This document shows, in pieces, positions 1 to 6,068 of a stretch of DNA of 10,800 nucleotides. How positions within the stretch are numbered: the first letter of the stretch is position 1; each line of letters starts with the position of its first letter. The position numbers were made by a program, and so were the translations under genes. The notes below the pieces were generated by a model. That model saw only the letters and a list, made by a program, of their open reading frames with translations, was not told the DNA's origin and searched no databases. The stretch is from Comamonadaceae bacterium (GTDB taxonomy: Bacteria > Pseudomonadota > Gammaproteobacteria > Burkholderiales > Burkholderiaceae_C): contig CANCCF010000139.1 in assembly GCA_947374485.1 (NCBI GenBank), positions 1 through 10,800 on the forward strand, read 5' to 3'.

Positions 1-326
1 GCTGCAGCGCCCGCTTGCGCCCGCTGCTGCTGGCCACCTGCCTGACCGGCGCGGCCTATGTGGTCTTCATGTTCACGGTGGACGTGCCCATGTACTGGGC
101 GCGCTGGCTGGCAGATGAGGCCAGCGGGCGCCAGTACCTGAGCCTGGGCCAGGGTGTGCTCGACACCTCCAGCCGCTGGGTGGTGTCACAGCAGTGGCAG
201 AGCTGGAAGAGCGAGGTGCTCTGGATGTCGCTCTACTTCAGTGTGGCCGTGTGGCTGAGCATTGCCTTTGTGCATGCGCCTGTGATCCGGCAGCACCTGC
301 GCCCGGCGGGCCCCGGGCTGCGCTAG
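1..326 (+). CDS. C-terminal part of an unrecognised integral membrane protein (5' end outside window)
   Basis: The reading frame is open from the left edge (first full codon at base 3) to the TAG at 324-326, so this is the last ~107 residues of a longer protein. A TTG at base 15 is in frame, but nothing suggests translation starts there. Two hydrophobic segments are visible, around LLLATCLTGAAYVVFMF and EVLWMSLYFSVAVWLSIAF. Between them is a Trp/Tyr/Arg-rich loop containing DVPMYWARW. The tail after the last membrane segment is short, Arg-rich and probably cytoplasmic. I do not recognise the family and assign no function. Its stop codon overlaps the stop of the opposing small gene within the palindrome CTAG at 323-326, so the two genes meet tail to tail. 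Confidence 0.6.
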   Translation, partial: CSARLRPLLLATCLTGAAYVVFMFTVDVPMYWARWLADEASGRQYLSLGQGVLDTSSRWVVSQQWQSWKSEVLWMSLYFSVAVWLSIAFVHAPVIRQHLRPAGPGLR

Positions 327-475
327 GAATGGTCCCAGTCGCGGCGCTCCAGCAAGGAGCCCGCGTAAGGTCCCACATGCTCGGGCGCATGCAGCGCGTG
401 GTGGTGGGTGAGTGCGGCGTACCAGCGGATCAGCAGCTGGGTGATGGGCCAATGGTTGTGGTTATAGGTATGCAT
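323..475 (-). CDS. Small 50-residue hypothetical protein, His/Trp-rich
   Basis: This is a 50-codon gene starting at the ATG at 475-473, with an AGAGAG ribosome-binding site at 488-483, seven bases upstream. The frame continues upstream to 544, but the Shine-Dalgarno position favours the inner ATG. The peptide begins MHTYNHNHWPITQ, continues LLIRWYAALTHHHALHA and ends RRDWDHS. It has eight histidines and three tryptophans, no signal peptide and no clear membrane helix. Its composition is unlike a random antisense frame of a GC-rich gene, which would be Arg/Ala/Pro-rich. The family is unknown to me; metal or nucleic-acid binding would be a guess from the histidines only. A palindrome at 491-508 lies directly upstream and could control it. 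Confidence 0.5.
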   Translation of the reverse strand: MHTYNHNHWPITQLLIRWYAALTHHHALHAPEHVGPYAGSLLERRDWDHS

Positions 476-490
476 GGCGTGACTCTCTTG

Positions 491-508
491 AAACGGTATA
501 TACAGTTT
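491..508. promoter_or_regulatory. 18-bp palindrome, candidate operator of the small gene
   Basis: Bases 491-508 read AAACGGTATATACAGTTT, an inverted repeat with one mismatched pair (positions 5 and 14). The segment 491-525 is markedly AT-rich against a GC-rich background. It lies 15 bases upstream of the 50-residue minus-strand gene, where a repressor or activator site would be expected. The protein that binds it cannot be named. It resembles but does not match a LexA box, because the second CAG half-site is missing. Confidence 0.35.
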
Positions 509-553
509 ACATAGTTTCAGATTTTTGGCAAGGGCGTGCCCCACCCCTCTGCT

Positions 554-587
554 TCGTCACGGAATAGTCACAATGGCATCACACAAT
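554..587 (+). promoter_or_regulatory. Candidate PhoB-dependent promoter of the polyphosphate kinase gene
   Basis: Two 7-base units, TCGTCAC (554-560) and TAGTCAC (565-571), are separated by four bases. Ten bases later comes the -10-like CACAAT (582-587). A third unit, GCATCAC (576-582), keeps the 11-base period. PhoB binds tandem CTGTCAT-like 7-mers spaced 11 bases apart, placed 10 bases before the -10 in place of a -35; this site has that geometry. The units match the GTCA core but not the leading CT. The predicted transcript start near 594 leaves a leader of about 30 bases before the ATG at 623. Confidence 0.5.
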
Positions 588-622
588 ACCAAAGCCCTTG
601 CCTCAACCAGATTATTTGCACC

Positions 623-1537
623 ATGACAAACCCACAGGAAGAAATGATGCGCCGCCTGCGCGAGGACATGCAGGACAGCTTTGATGAAGAGCTGGAGATG
701 GAACTCGAAGAGCGCAACATGGAAGAGCTGGAGGCCACCGGCAAGCCGCGCAGCGAGGCCGAGCGGCTGGCTCGGCGCAGCTACTTCCAGGAGCTGTTCC
801 GCCTGCAGGGCGAGCTGGTCAAGCTGCAGGACTGGGTGGTGGCCAACAAGCACCGCGTGGTGATCCTGTTCGAGGGCCGCGACGCTGCCGGCAAGGGCGG
901 CGTCATCAAGCGCATCACCCAGCGCCTGAACCCGCGCGTGGCCCGTGTGGCGGCGCTGCCCGCACCGAATGACCGCGAGCGCACGCAGTGGTACTTCCAG
1001 CGCTATGTGTCGCACCTGCCAGCGGCGGGCGAGATGGTGCTGTTTGACCGCAGCTGGTACAACCGCGCCGGTGTGGAGCGCGTCATGGGATTCTGCTCGG
1101 ACGATGAATACGAGGAGTTCTTCCGCACCGTGCCCGAGTTCGAGAAGATGCTGGCGCGCTCGGGCATCCAGCTCATCAAGTACTGGTTTTCGATTACCGA
1201 TGAAGAGCAGCACTCGCGCTTTCTGGGCCGCATCCACGACCCGCTCAAGCAGTGGAAGCTCAGCCCCATGGACCTGGAAAGCCGTGTGCGCTGGGAGGAA
1301 TACACCAAGGCCAAAGAGACCATGCTGGAGCGCACCCACATCCCCGAAGCACCGTGGTGGATTGTGCAGGCCGTGGACAAGAAGACCGCACGCCTGAACT
1401 GCATCCAGCACCTGCTGGACCAGATCCCCTACACCGAGGTGGAACACGAAGCCGTGGTGCTGCCCGAGCGCGTGCGCAACGCCGACTACATCCGCCATCC
1501 GGTGCCCGCCGACATGTTTGTGCCCGAGCGCTATTGA
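623..1537 (+). CDS. ppk2: Polyphosphate kinase 2, single-domain (class I type)
   Basis: This 304-residue protein belongs to the PPK2 family. These enzymes transfer phosphate between inorganic polyphosphate and nucleoside diphosphates, mostly making GTP or ATP from polyphosphate. Visible signatures are the Walker A loop GRDAAGKGG (85-93), the Walker B segment FDRSWYNRAGVE (141-152), the lid region around FLGRIHDPLKQWKLSPMD (200-217), and WWIVQAVDKKTARLN (245-259) near the end. An acidic, probably coiled N-terminus (5-40) precedes the P-loop domain. Length fits one-domain enzymes of about 270-300 residues. The ATG at 623 has no clear ribosome-binding site. The ATG at 647 has AGGAAG five bases upstream and would give 296 residues, so the start is uncertain. 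A PhoB-type promoter precedes it and a hairpin terminator follows, so it is probably a single-gene unit. Family assignment is firm; nucleotide preference cannot be read from sequence alone. Confidence 0.93.
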   Translation: MTNPQEEMMRRLREDMQDSFDEELEMELEERNMEELEATGKPRSEAERLARRSYFQELFRLQGELVKLQDWVVANKHRVVILFEGRDAAGKGGVIKRITQRLNPRVARVAALPAPNDRERTQWYFQRYVSHLPAAGEMVLFDRSWYNRAGVERVMGFCSDDEYEEFFRTVPEFEKMLARSGIQLIKYWFSITDEEQHSRFLGRIHDPLKQWKLSPMDLESRVRWEEYTKAKETMLERTHIPEAPWWIVQAVDKKTARLNCIQHLLDQIPYTEVEHEAVVLPERVRNADYIRHPVPADMFVPERY

Positions 1538-1563
1538 CCTGCTGAACGATTGAATCTGCAGCC

Positions 1564-1600
1564 GGGGCCGCGATATTCGCGGCCCCACTGACTTTTGGCA
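1564..1600 (+). terminator. Rho-independent-like terminator after ppk2
   Basis: A perfect 10-bp GC-rich stem (1564-1573 with 1577-1586) encloses a TAT loop, 26 bases after the ppk2 stop. The following tract has only a short T run (ACTTTTGG), so the terminator may be weak. No comparable gene end lies on the minus strand here. Confidence 0.65.
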
Positions 1601-1660
1601 TGCACCTGCTGCAAGCGTGGATTTACGCTGCTTCCTTCATTCACCTTGAAGGAAACAGCC

Positions 1661-2845
1661 ATGGAACATTTCATTGCCAATACCCTTTCAAACAGGGTAC
1701 GCATGCTGGGCCTGACACTGCTTGCCGTCGCCAGCGCCCTGCTCACCGCCTGTGGCGGCAACAACAATGACAACAACCCGCCACCAACACCCCCGGTGGC
1801 CAGCAACCAGTTCTACAGCATGACCAACACCACGGCCAACAGCGTGGTGCACCTCACGCGCAATGCGGACGGTTCACTCGCACTTGCCAACACCACGGCC
1901 ACCGGTGGTGCGGGCTCGAATGGCGTCAACGCGGCGGGCATGCCGGTGGCGGCGGACAGCCTGACCAGCCAGTACAGCGTGGTGGTGTCGCCCGACCACA
2001 AACAGCTGTTTGCGGTGAATGCGGGCAACAGCACCGTGACATCGTTTGCCATTGACGCGGCCAGCGGCAATCTCACGGCACGCGGCGCCTTCCTCACGGG
2101 CGCCTTCCCGGCCAGCCTGGCGTGGAGCAAGGGCTATTTGTATGTGCTGGCCCAGGGCAACACTGCCCTAGGTACGCCACCGCAGGTGTGGGTGCATGCG
2201 GTCAACAGCGATGGCAGCCTGGGCACGGGCACGGCCGTGCTCTATGCCGGAGCCAGCCTGCCCACGGAAATACTGGCCTCGCCCGACGGTGCCAACGTGC
2301 TGGTGATGGAAAAAGGCGCGGGCAAGATCCTGTCGTTCCCGGTGATTGCGGGTGGGCAACTGGGCACCCCGGTTGTCACCACCCTGACCAGCCTGGCTGC
2401 GCCCTTTGCGGGCAGCTTTGCCAACAGCAGCACCTTGGTAGTAGCCGATGCGGGCAACAAGAACCTGCAGTCCTTCGCCTATGCCAACGGCGCACTCACG
2501 GCCATTGGCAGCGGCGTTGGCGCTTTGCCGGGGGCCCCCTGCTGGCTGGCCATCACACCCAATGGCGCGTTTGTCTATGCGGGTCTGGGTTCGGGCGAAA
2601 TTTCTTCCTATGCCGTCGGCCCCGCGGGTGCGCTCACGCTGTTGAATACCGCAGCGGCCAATGAACGCCTGGCGGTGGCGGGCGACTCGATTGCCAGTGC
2701 CGATGGCAAGTTCCTGTACTCCACTTATTTGCATGCCGGTACGGTCATCACCTATGGCATCAATGCCAACGGAACACTGGCCAAAGTGGGCAACCCGGCC
2801 ATCGTCACCAGCGGCAGCACCATGCAGGGACTGGCGGGCTACTGA
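1661..2845 (+). CDS. Lipoprotein with YncE/lactonase-like beta-propeller
   Basis: A 394-residue protein starts at the ATG at 1661, preceded by AAGGAAA (1649-1655) as ribosome-binding site. Residues 1-30 form a lipoprotein signal peptide: basic residues, the hydrophobic stretch MLGLTLLAVASALL, then lipobox LTAC with the acceptor Cys at 31. A low-complexity Asn/Pro linker (32-46) follows. The rest consists of repeated blade-like units of the type SPDHKQLFAVNAGNSTVTSF, SPDGANVLVMEKGAGKI and TPNGAFVYAGLGSGEISSY, each ending in a short IDAASGNLT- or ANGTLAK-like turn. This is the pattern of seven-bladed propellers of the YncE / 6-phosphogluconolactonase-like (lactonase) superfamily. Gly at +2 after the Cys does not indicate inner-membrane retention, so the outer membrane is the likely location, facing the periplasm. 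No catalytic site is evident, and a binding or scaffold role is as likely as lactonase activity. There is no clear operon partner. Confidence 0.8.
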   Translation: MEHFIANTLSNRVRMLGLTLLAVASALLTACGGNNNDNNPPPTPPVASNQFYSMTNTTANSVVHLTRNADGSLALANTTATGGAGSNGVNAAGMPVAADSLTSQYSVVVSPDHKQLFAVNAGNSTVTSFAIDAASGNLTARGAFLTGAFPASLAWSKGYLYVLAQGNTALGTPPQVWVHAVNSDGSLGTGTAVLYAGASLPTEILASPDGANVLVMEKGAGKILSFPVIAGGQLGTPVVTTLTSLAAPFAGSFANSSTLVVADAGNKNLQSFAYANGALTAIGSGVGALPGAPCWLAITPNGAFVYAGLGSGEISSYAVGPAGALTLLNTAAANERLAVAGDSIASADGKFLYSTYLHAGTVITYGINANGTLAKVGNPAIVTSGSTMQGLAGY

Positions 2846-2884
2846 AGCGGGATGCTGGGGCAGGTTTGTGATCTTGCAGCGGCA

Positions 2885-2919
2885 TAGAATCCGGCACGCC
2901 GCAGGCCTTGCGGCGTGCC
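2885..2919 (+). promoter_or_regulatory. Candidate -10 element overlapping a perfect 11-bp inverted repeat before the GST gene
   Basis: TAGAAT at 2885-2890 resembles a sigma-70 -10 box, without a convincing -35 at the usual distance. A perfect stem of 11 bp (2893-2903 with 2909-2919) around a GGCCT loop begins three bases after it, so a transcript starting near 2897 would begin inside the repeat. No T tract follows, so a terminator for the upstream lipoprotein gene is less likely than an operator, though it could attenuate read-through. The repeat ends 28 bases before the GST start codon. Confidence 0.4.
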
Positions 2920-2947
2920 CCATTTCACCCACCCACGAGCCAAGACC

Positions 2948-3565
2948 ATGAGCCAACTCAAACTGACCTATTTCAACTTCGGTGGACGCGCCGAGCCCGC
3001 GCGCCTGGCCCTGTGCCTGGGCGGCATTGCCTTCGAGGACAGCCGCTTTGCCTTCAAGGATTTTGCCGAGGTGCGCAAGTCCACCCCCTTTGGCCAGGTG
3101 CCCACGCTGCACGTGGACGGCGTGCTGGTGACCCAGAGTGACGCCATTACCCGCTATGCGGGCAAACTCAGCGGCCTGTATCCCACCGACGCCTTCCAGG
3201 CGCTGCTGTGTGACGAGGTGCTCTCCGCCGTGGAAGACCTGAGCATCAAGCTGGGTGCCAGTTTTGGTCTGACGGGTGACGCCATGAAAGACGCCCGCAC
3301 AGCCTTTGTAAACGGCCCGCTGACCACCTACCTGACCTGGCTGCAAAGCCGGTTGCAGGCCCAGGGCGGACAGTACTTTGCCGACCAGCGCCTCACCGTG
3401 GCCGACCTCAAGGTGTTTTGTTACGTGCGCGGCCTGCTCTCCGGCAACCTGGACCATGTGCCCACCGACGTGGTGGAAAAAGTGGCACCGCTGCTGCTGG
3501 CCCACATGCAGCGCGTGGCAGCGGTACCGGCCATCGCGCAGTACTACGCAAAAGCCGCTGCCTGA
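2948..3565 (+). CDS. Glutathione S-transferase, sigma-like
   Basis: A 205-residue soluble protein of typical cytosolic GST length. The N-terminal thioredoxin-like domain (1-78) opens with LTYFNFGGRAEPARL. Tyr8 sits where sigma/alpha/pi-class enzymes carry the Tyr that activates the glutathione thiol, and the GRAEPARL helix start is sigma-like. The cis-Pro motif QVPTLHVDG (50-58, Pro52) and TQSDAITRY (62-70, Gln63-Ser64) bind glutathione. The helical domain contains LTVADLKVF (149-157), with Asp153 as the conserved N-capping-box residue. It should conjugate or reduce hydrophobic electrophiles with glutathione; the substrate is unknown. The ATG at 2948 is used because homology begins there; no strong Shine-Dalgarno is seen. 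The frame stays open upstream to 2915, but that part includes the hairpin and does not look coding. Confidence 0.88.
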   Translation: MSQLKLTYFNFGGRAEPARLALCLGGIAFEDSRFAFKDFAEVRKSTPFGQVPTLHVDGVLVTQSDAITRYAGKLSGLYPTDAFQALLCDEVLSAVEDLSIKLGASFGLTGDAMKDARTAFVNGPLTTYLTWLQSRLQAQGGQYFADQRLTVADLKVFCYVRGLLSGNLDHVPTDVVEKVAPLLLAHMQRVAAVPAIAQYYAKAAA

Positions 3566-3586
3566 ACCAGCGCAAGGTTCACGCAG

Positions 3587-3620
3587 CTGTCATCAGGGTT
3601 TCACGGCACTGTCAGAGCAT
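3587..3620 (+). promoter_or_regulatory. Candidate PhoB-dependent promoter of UDP-glucose dehydrogenase
   Basis: CTGTCAT (3587-3593) is an exact consensus Pho half-site. After four bases comes GTTTCAC (3598-3604), then ten bases, then GAGCAT (3615-3620) as the -10. A third half-site, CTGTCAG (3609-3615), continues the 11-base period. The -10 ends 28 bases before the ATG at 3649, as at the 5308 and 9959 sites. The promoter lies entirely in the 83-base gap after the GST gene, so ugd need not depend on GST transcription. Confidence 0.6.
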
Positions 3621-3648
3621 GGGCGTTTTTCAACGCACGCATGCTCTT

Positions 3649-4971
3649 ATGAAAATTACCGTGATTGGCACCGGCTACGTGGGCCTTGTCACAGGCACCT
3701 GCCTGTCCGAAGTCGGCAACGACGTCATCTGCTTTGACACCGACGCGGCCAAGATTGCCGCGCTCAACAACGGCGTGCTGCCGATCTGGGAGCCCGGCCT
3801 GGATGACATGGTGGCGCGCAATGCCAAAGCCGGGCGTCTGCACTTCACCGACAACATCGAAGAGGCCACGCGCTTTGGCACCATCCAGTTCATTGCCGTG
3901 GGCACGCCCCCGGGCGAGGACGGCGGCGCCGACCTGCAGTACGTGCTGCAGGCCGCCCGCAACATCGGGCGCCACATGAGCGACTACAAGGTGGTGGTGG
4001 ACAAAAGCACGGTTCCGGTGGGCACGGCCGACAAGGTGCGCGCCGCAATTGCCGAAGAGTTGGCAGCACGCGGTGTGGACACACCGTTCAGTGTGGTCTC
4101 CAACCCCGAGTTCCTGAAAGAAGGCGCGGCCATTGAAGACTTCATGCGCCCGGGCCGCATTGTGCTGGGCGCCGATGACGAGCAGGCCTCGCTCAACATG
4201 CGCGCGCTGTATGCGCCGTTCCAGCGCCACCACGAGCGTCTGGTGCTGATGGACATCCGCAGCGCCGAGCTCACCAAGTACGCCGCCAACGCCATGCTGG
4301 CCACGCGCATCAGCTTCATGAACGAGCTGGCCAACCTGGCCGAGAAGCTGGGCGCCGACATCGAGGACGTGCGCAAAGGCATCGGCTCAGACCCGCGCAT
4401 TGGCTACGACTTCCTGTATGCCGGCGCGGGCTATGGTGGCTCCTGCTTTCCCAAGGATGTGAAGGCGCTGATACAGACCGCAGCGCAGGACGCCGACATG
4501 GACCTGCAGGTGCTGTCCGCGGTGGAGCGCGCCAACCAGCAGCAAAAGCATGTGCTGGGCAAGAAGGTCAAGGCGCGCTTTGGCAACGACCTGACGGGCC
4601 GCCACTTTGCCATCTGGGGCCTGGCCTTCAAGGCCAACACCGATGACATGCGCGAGGCCAGCAGCCTGACCATCATCCACGACCTGCTGGACGCTGGCGC
4701 CACGGTCTCGGCCTACGACCCGGTGGCCACCCCGCATGCGGCTGCGCTGTTGCAGGGCCAAAGCGGCGTGACCTTCGCCGATTCGCCCATGGCAGCATTG
4801 ACGGGTGCCGATGCGCTGCTGATCGTGACGGAATGGAAAGAATTTCGCAGCCCCGATTTCGACAGCATCAAGAGCAGCCTGAAGAGCCCGGTGATTTTTG
4901 ACGGGCGCAATTTGTATGACCCGAAGTGGGTGCGGGGCATGGGGTTTGAGTATTTGGCGATTGGGCGCTGA
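3649..4971 (+). CDS. ugd: UDP-glucose 6-dehydrogenase
   Basis: A 440-residue cytoplasmic enzyme that oxidises UDP-glucose twice with NAD+ to UDP-glucuronate, the donor or precursor for uronic-acid polysaccharides and glucuronolipids. The NAD-binding Rossmann motif is VIGTGYVG (5-12). The catalytic Cys266 lies in GYGGSCFPKD (261-270). Other family signatures are DKSTVPVGT (118-126), NPEFLKEG (152-159), ELTKYAANA (207-215) and GLAFKANTDDMRE (324-336). The C-terminal UDP-binding domain ends with FDGRNLYDP. Length is normal and no key residue is missing. The ATG at 3649 places the Rossmann strand at the very N-terminus, as in the family; the upstream in-frame extension lacks homology and overlaps the GST gene. 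A consensus-like Pho box lies upstream. No capsule or exopolysaccharide genes flank it, so the use of UDP-glucuronate must be inferred from elsewhere. Confidence 0.95.
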   Translation: MKITVIGTGYVGLVTGTCLSEVGNDVICFDTDAAKIAALNNGVLPIWEPGLDDMVARNAKAGRLHFTDNIEEATRFGTIQFIAVGTPPGEDGGADLQYVLQAARNIGRHMSDYKVVVDKSTVPVGTADKVRAAIAEELAARGVDTPFSVVSNPEFLKEGAAIEDFMRPGRIVLGADDEQASLNMRALYAPFQRHHERLVLMDIRSAELTKYAANAMLATRISFMNELANLAEKLGADIEDVRKGIGSDPRIGYDFLYAGAGYGGSCFPKDVKALIQTAAQDADMDLQVLSAVERANQQQKHVLGKKVKARFGNDLTGRHFAIWGLAFKANTDDMREASSLTIIHDLLDAGATVSAYDPVATPHAAALLQGQSGVTFADSPMAALTGADALLIVTEWKEFRSPDFDSIKSSLKSPVIFDGRNLYDPKWVRGMGFEYLAIGR

Positions 4972-4994
4972 ACTTTCGGCCTGCTTGTCTGGGG

Positions 4995-5088
4995 GACTAT
5001 GCCACTGGGGTACAGGGTTCCGCGGATGTCCTCCGCCCTGCGGGCTCCCCCTTAATTTCGCTCCACCCTGTACCCCAGCGGCATAGTC
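4995..5088. repeat. Inverted repeat 1: 24-bp arms, 46-base loop
   Basis: Arms 4995-5018 and 5065-5088 are reverse complements at 23 of 24 positions. The loop contains a smaller hairpin (GCCC-TGC-GGGC, 5035-5045) inside a 29-base core at 5027-5055 that recurs in inverted form in repeat 3. It begins 24 bases after the ugd stop, so it may also terminate ugd transcription, though no T tract follows. Confidence 0.75.
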
Positions 5089-5094
5089 AGCCAG

Positions 5095-5147
5095 CACGGT
5101 TGGCGCGCATTGACCCGATGCATAACTTCCTTCGCGCACCAACCGTG
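5095..5147. repeat. Inverted repeat 2: 14-bp arms, 25-base loop
   Basis: Arms 5095-5108 and 5134-5147 are complementary at 13 of 14 positions. The loop does not share the core of repeats 1 and 3. It sits exactly between those two, with only six and five bases separating it from each. Confidence 0.65.
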
Positions 5148-5152
5148 ATGGC

Positions 5153-5252
5153 GGACTCAGGACGGCGTGACGCTCAGCGCCGGTAGGTCAAGGAGGAGCC
5201 CCGCAGGGGCGGGGGACACGGACAGCGCTGAGTGCCACGTCGGCCTGAGTCC
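5153..5252. repeat. Inverted repeat 3: 28-bp arms, 44-base loop
   Basis: Arms 5153-5180 and 5225-5252 are complementary at 24 of 28 positions, and two of the four exceptions would be G-U pairs in plus-strand RNA. The loop carries GCCCC-GCA-GGGGC (5198-5210). On the minus strand, 5218-5188 matches the core of repeat 1 with three substitutions and two paired insertions. No ORF with coding character was seen between 4972 and 5369; apart from these repeats and the promoter at 5308 the gap appears empty. Confidence 0.7.
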
Positions 5253-5307
5253 TGAAGTGACAGTGAACTGAGGTGACAAAGGACACTTCACCAAAAAGTC
5301 ACAGTCT

Positions 5308-5341
5308 TTGTCACGCGCTTGCCATCAAACATTTCTAGCAT
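5308..5341 (+). promoter_or_regulatory. Candidate PhoB-dependent promoter of the Mpo1-like gene
   Basis: TTGTCAC (5308-5314), four bases, TTGCCAT (5319-5325), ten bases, then TAGCAT (5336-5341). The -10 ends 28 bases before the ATG at 5370. Two further units, ACTTCAC (5285-5291) and AAGTCAC (5296-5302), are 11 bases apart, but the step from them to 5308 is 12. GTGACAAAG at 5273-5281 mirrors CTTTGTCAC at 5306-5314, so additional binding sites in the opposite orientation are possible. Confidence 0.6.
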
Positions 5342-5369
5342 GGAGCCACCTTAACCGGAGGCCCGACCC

Positions 5370-5981
5370 ATGAATGAATTCTTTCGCCAACTCAAAATCC
5401 AGCGCTGGGACGACCACCGCTACTACCACCACAGCCGCATCAACCAGACCCTGCACCTGATCAGCGCCATCAGCTTTCTGGTGGCCTACGCCCTGCTGTT
5501 CATTGACCCGGCTGCCGCCGCGCTGGTGGCCTGGCTGGTGTCCATGACCACGCGCCAGAGCGGCCACTTCTTCTTCGAGCCGCTGGGCTACGACGAAGTG
5601 AACCAGGCCTCGCAGGAAACCAAGGAAGAAATCAAGGTCGGCTACAACCTGCGCCGCAAGATCGTGCTGCTGTCCATCTGGGTAGCCGCACCTGTGCTGC
5701 TGTGGCTGGAGCCCACCGCCTTCGGCCTGTTTGATGCCGCCACCACATTGGAAAGCTTTGCGCGCCACACCGGCCTGCTGTGGTTGGGCATTGGTGTGGG
5801 CGGCCTGCTGTTTCGCACCGTGCACCTGTTCTTCATCAAGAACGTGATGGCCGGTCTGGTGTGGATGACCAAAATCCTCACCGACCCCTTCCATGACATC
5901 TACCTCTACCACGAGGCACCGTTGGCACTATTGCGCGGCGAGCTGATCGAGCCGCGCGGCACGCTGGGTCCGGTGGCGTAA
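5370..5981 (+). CDS. Mpo1-like (DUF962-like) membrane protein
   Basis: A 203-residue membrane protein with a strong ribosome-binding site GGAGG (5357-5361), eight bases before the ATG. About four hydrophobic segments lie at 30-46, 47-62, 98-114 and 135-157. Two histidine signatures match my recollection of the Mpo1/DUF962 family: H20-x4-N25-x3-H29 after an aromatic YY, and QSGHFFFE (63-70), like the family GHxxFE motif. Yeast Mpo1 is an Fe(II)-dependent dioxygenase that shortens 2-hydroxy fatty acids by one carbon in the ER. Further histidines (133, 152, 175, 181) lie in the C-terminal half, which looks different from the yeast protein and ends DPFHDIYLYHEAP. A lipid or fatty-acid oxidation role in the inner membrane is therefore plausible, but the substrate is unknown. 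It is preceded by a Pho-type promoter and followed by a terminator, so it is probably a single-gene transcript. Confidence 0.6.
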   Translation: MNEFFRQLKIQRWDDHRYYHHSRINQTLHLISAISFLVAYALLFIDPAAAALVAWLVSMTTRQSGHFFFEPLGYDEVNQASQETKEEIKVGYNLRRKIVLLSIWVAAPVLLWLEPTAFGLFDAATTLESFARHTGLLWLGIGVGGLLFRTVHLFFIKNVMAGLVWMTKILTDPFHDIYLYHEAPLALLRGELIEPRGTLGPVA

Positions 5982-5992
5982 ATCGCACCCGG

Positions 5993-6025
5993 AAAAAAAG
6001 GGGCGCCTGGTGCGCCCCTTGTTCT
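5993..6025. terminator. Bidirectional intrinsic terminator
   Basis: A seven-base A run (5993-5999) precedes a perfect 7-bp stem GGGGCGC (6000-6006) / GCGCCCC (6012-6018) with loop CTGGT, followed by TTGTTCTTT. With A's on one side and T's on the other it can stop transcription in both directions. It sits between the converging Mpo1-like gene and aminotransferase gene. Confidence 0.8.
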
Positions 6026-6032
6026 TTGTGCA

Positions 6033-6055
6033 GGCAAGGGGCTGTGCCCCCTGCC
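6033..6055 (-). terminator. Second stem-loop at the 3' end of the aminotransferase gene
   Basis: Arms 6033-6042 and 6046-6055 pair with one mismatch around a TGT loop. The stem lies 13 bases past the minus-strand stop codon (6071-6069) and before the bidirectional terminator. It has no T run of its own and may stabilise the mRNA end rather than terminate. Confidence 0.45.
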
Positions 6056-6068
6056 CCGTCCCCTGGAT

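Noticed and set aside
491..508. LexA (SOS) box
   Set aside because: CTGTATATA is present on the minus strand, but the matching CAG half-site at the correct distance is absent.
557..1588. Minus-strand open frame of 343 codons
   Set aside because: It is the reverse-strand shadow of ppk2 and has no recognisable motif or ribosome-binding site.
2168..3505. Long minus-strand open frame of 445 codons
   Set aside because: It is antisense to both the beta-propeller lipoprotein and the GST, spans their intergenic region and shows no domain motif.
3609..3615. CTGTCAG as the final Pho half-site of ugd with a -10 ten bases further on
   Set aside because: The hexamer at that distance is TTTTTC, a poor -10. 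The register ending at GTTTCAC gives GAGCAT, which agrees with the other sites.
4898..5086. Small plus-strand ORF across the ugd end and inverted repeat 1
   Set aside because: It is mostly an out-of-frame reading of ugd plus repeat sequence and has no ribosome-binding site.
4995..5252. CRISPR array or integron attC sites
   Set aside because: The repeats are nested inverted repeats, not regularly spaced direct repeats. The arms lack attC core sites, and no integrase or cas gene is present.
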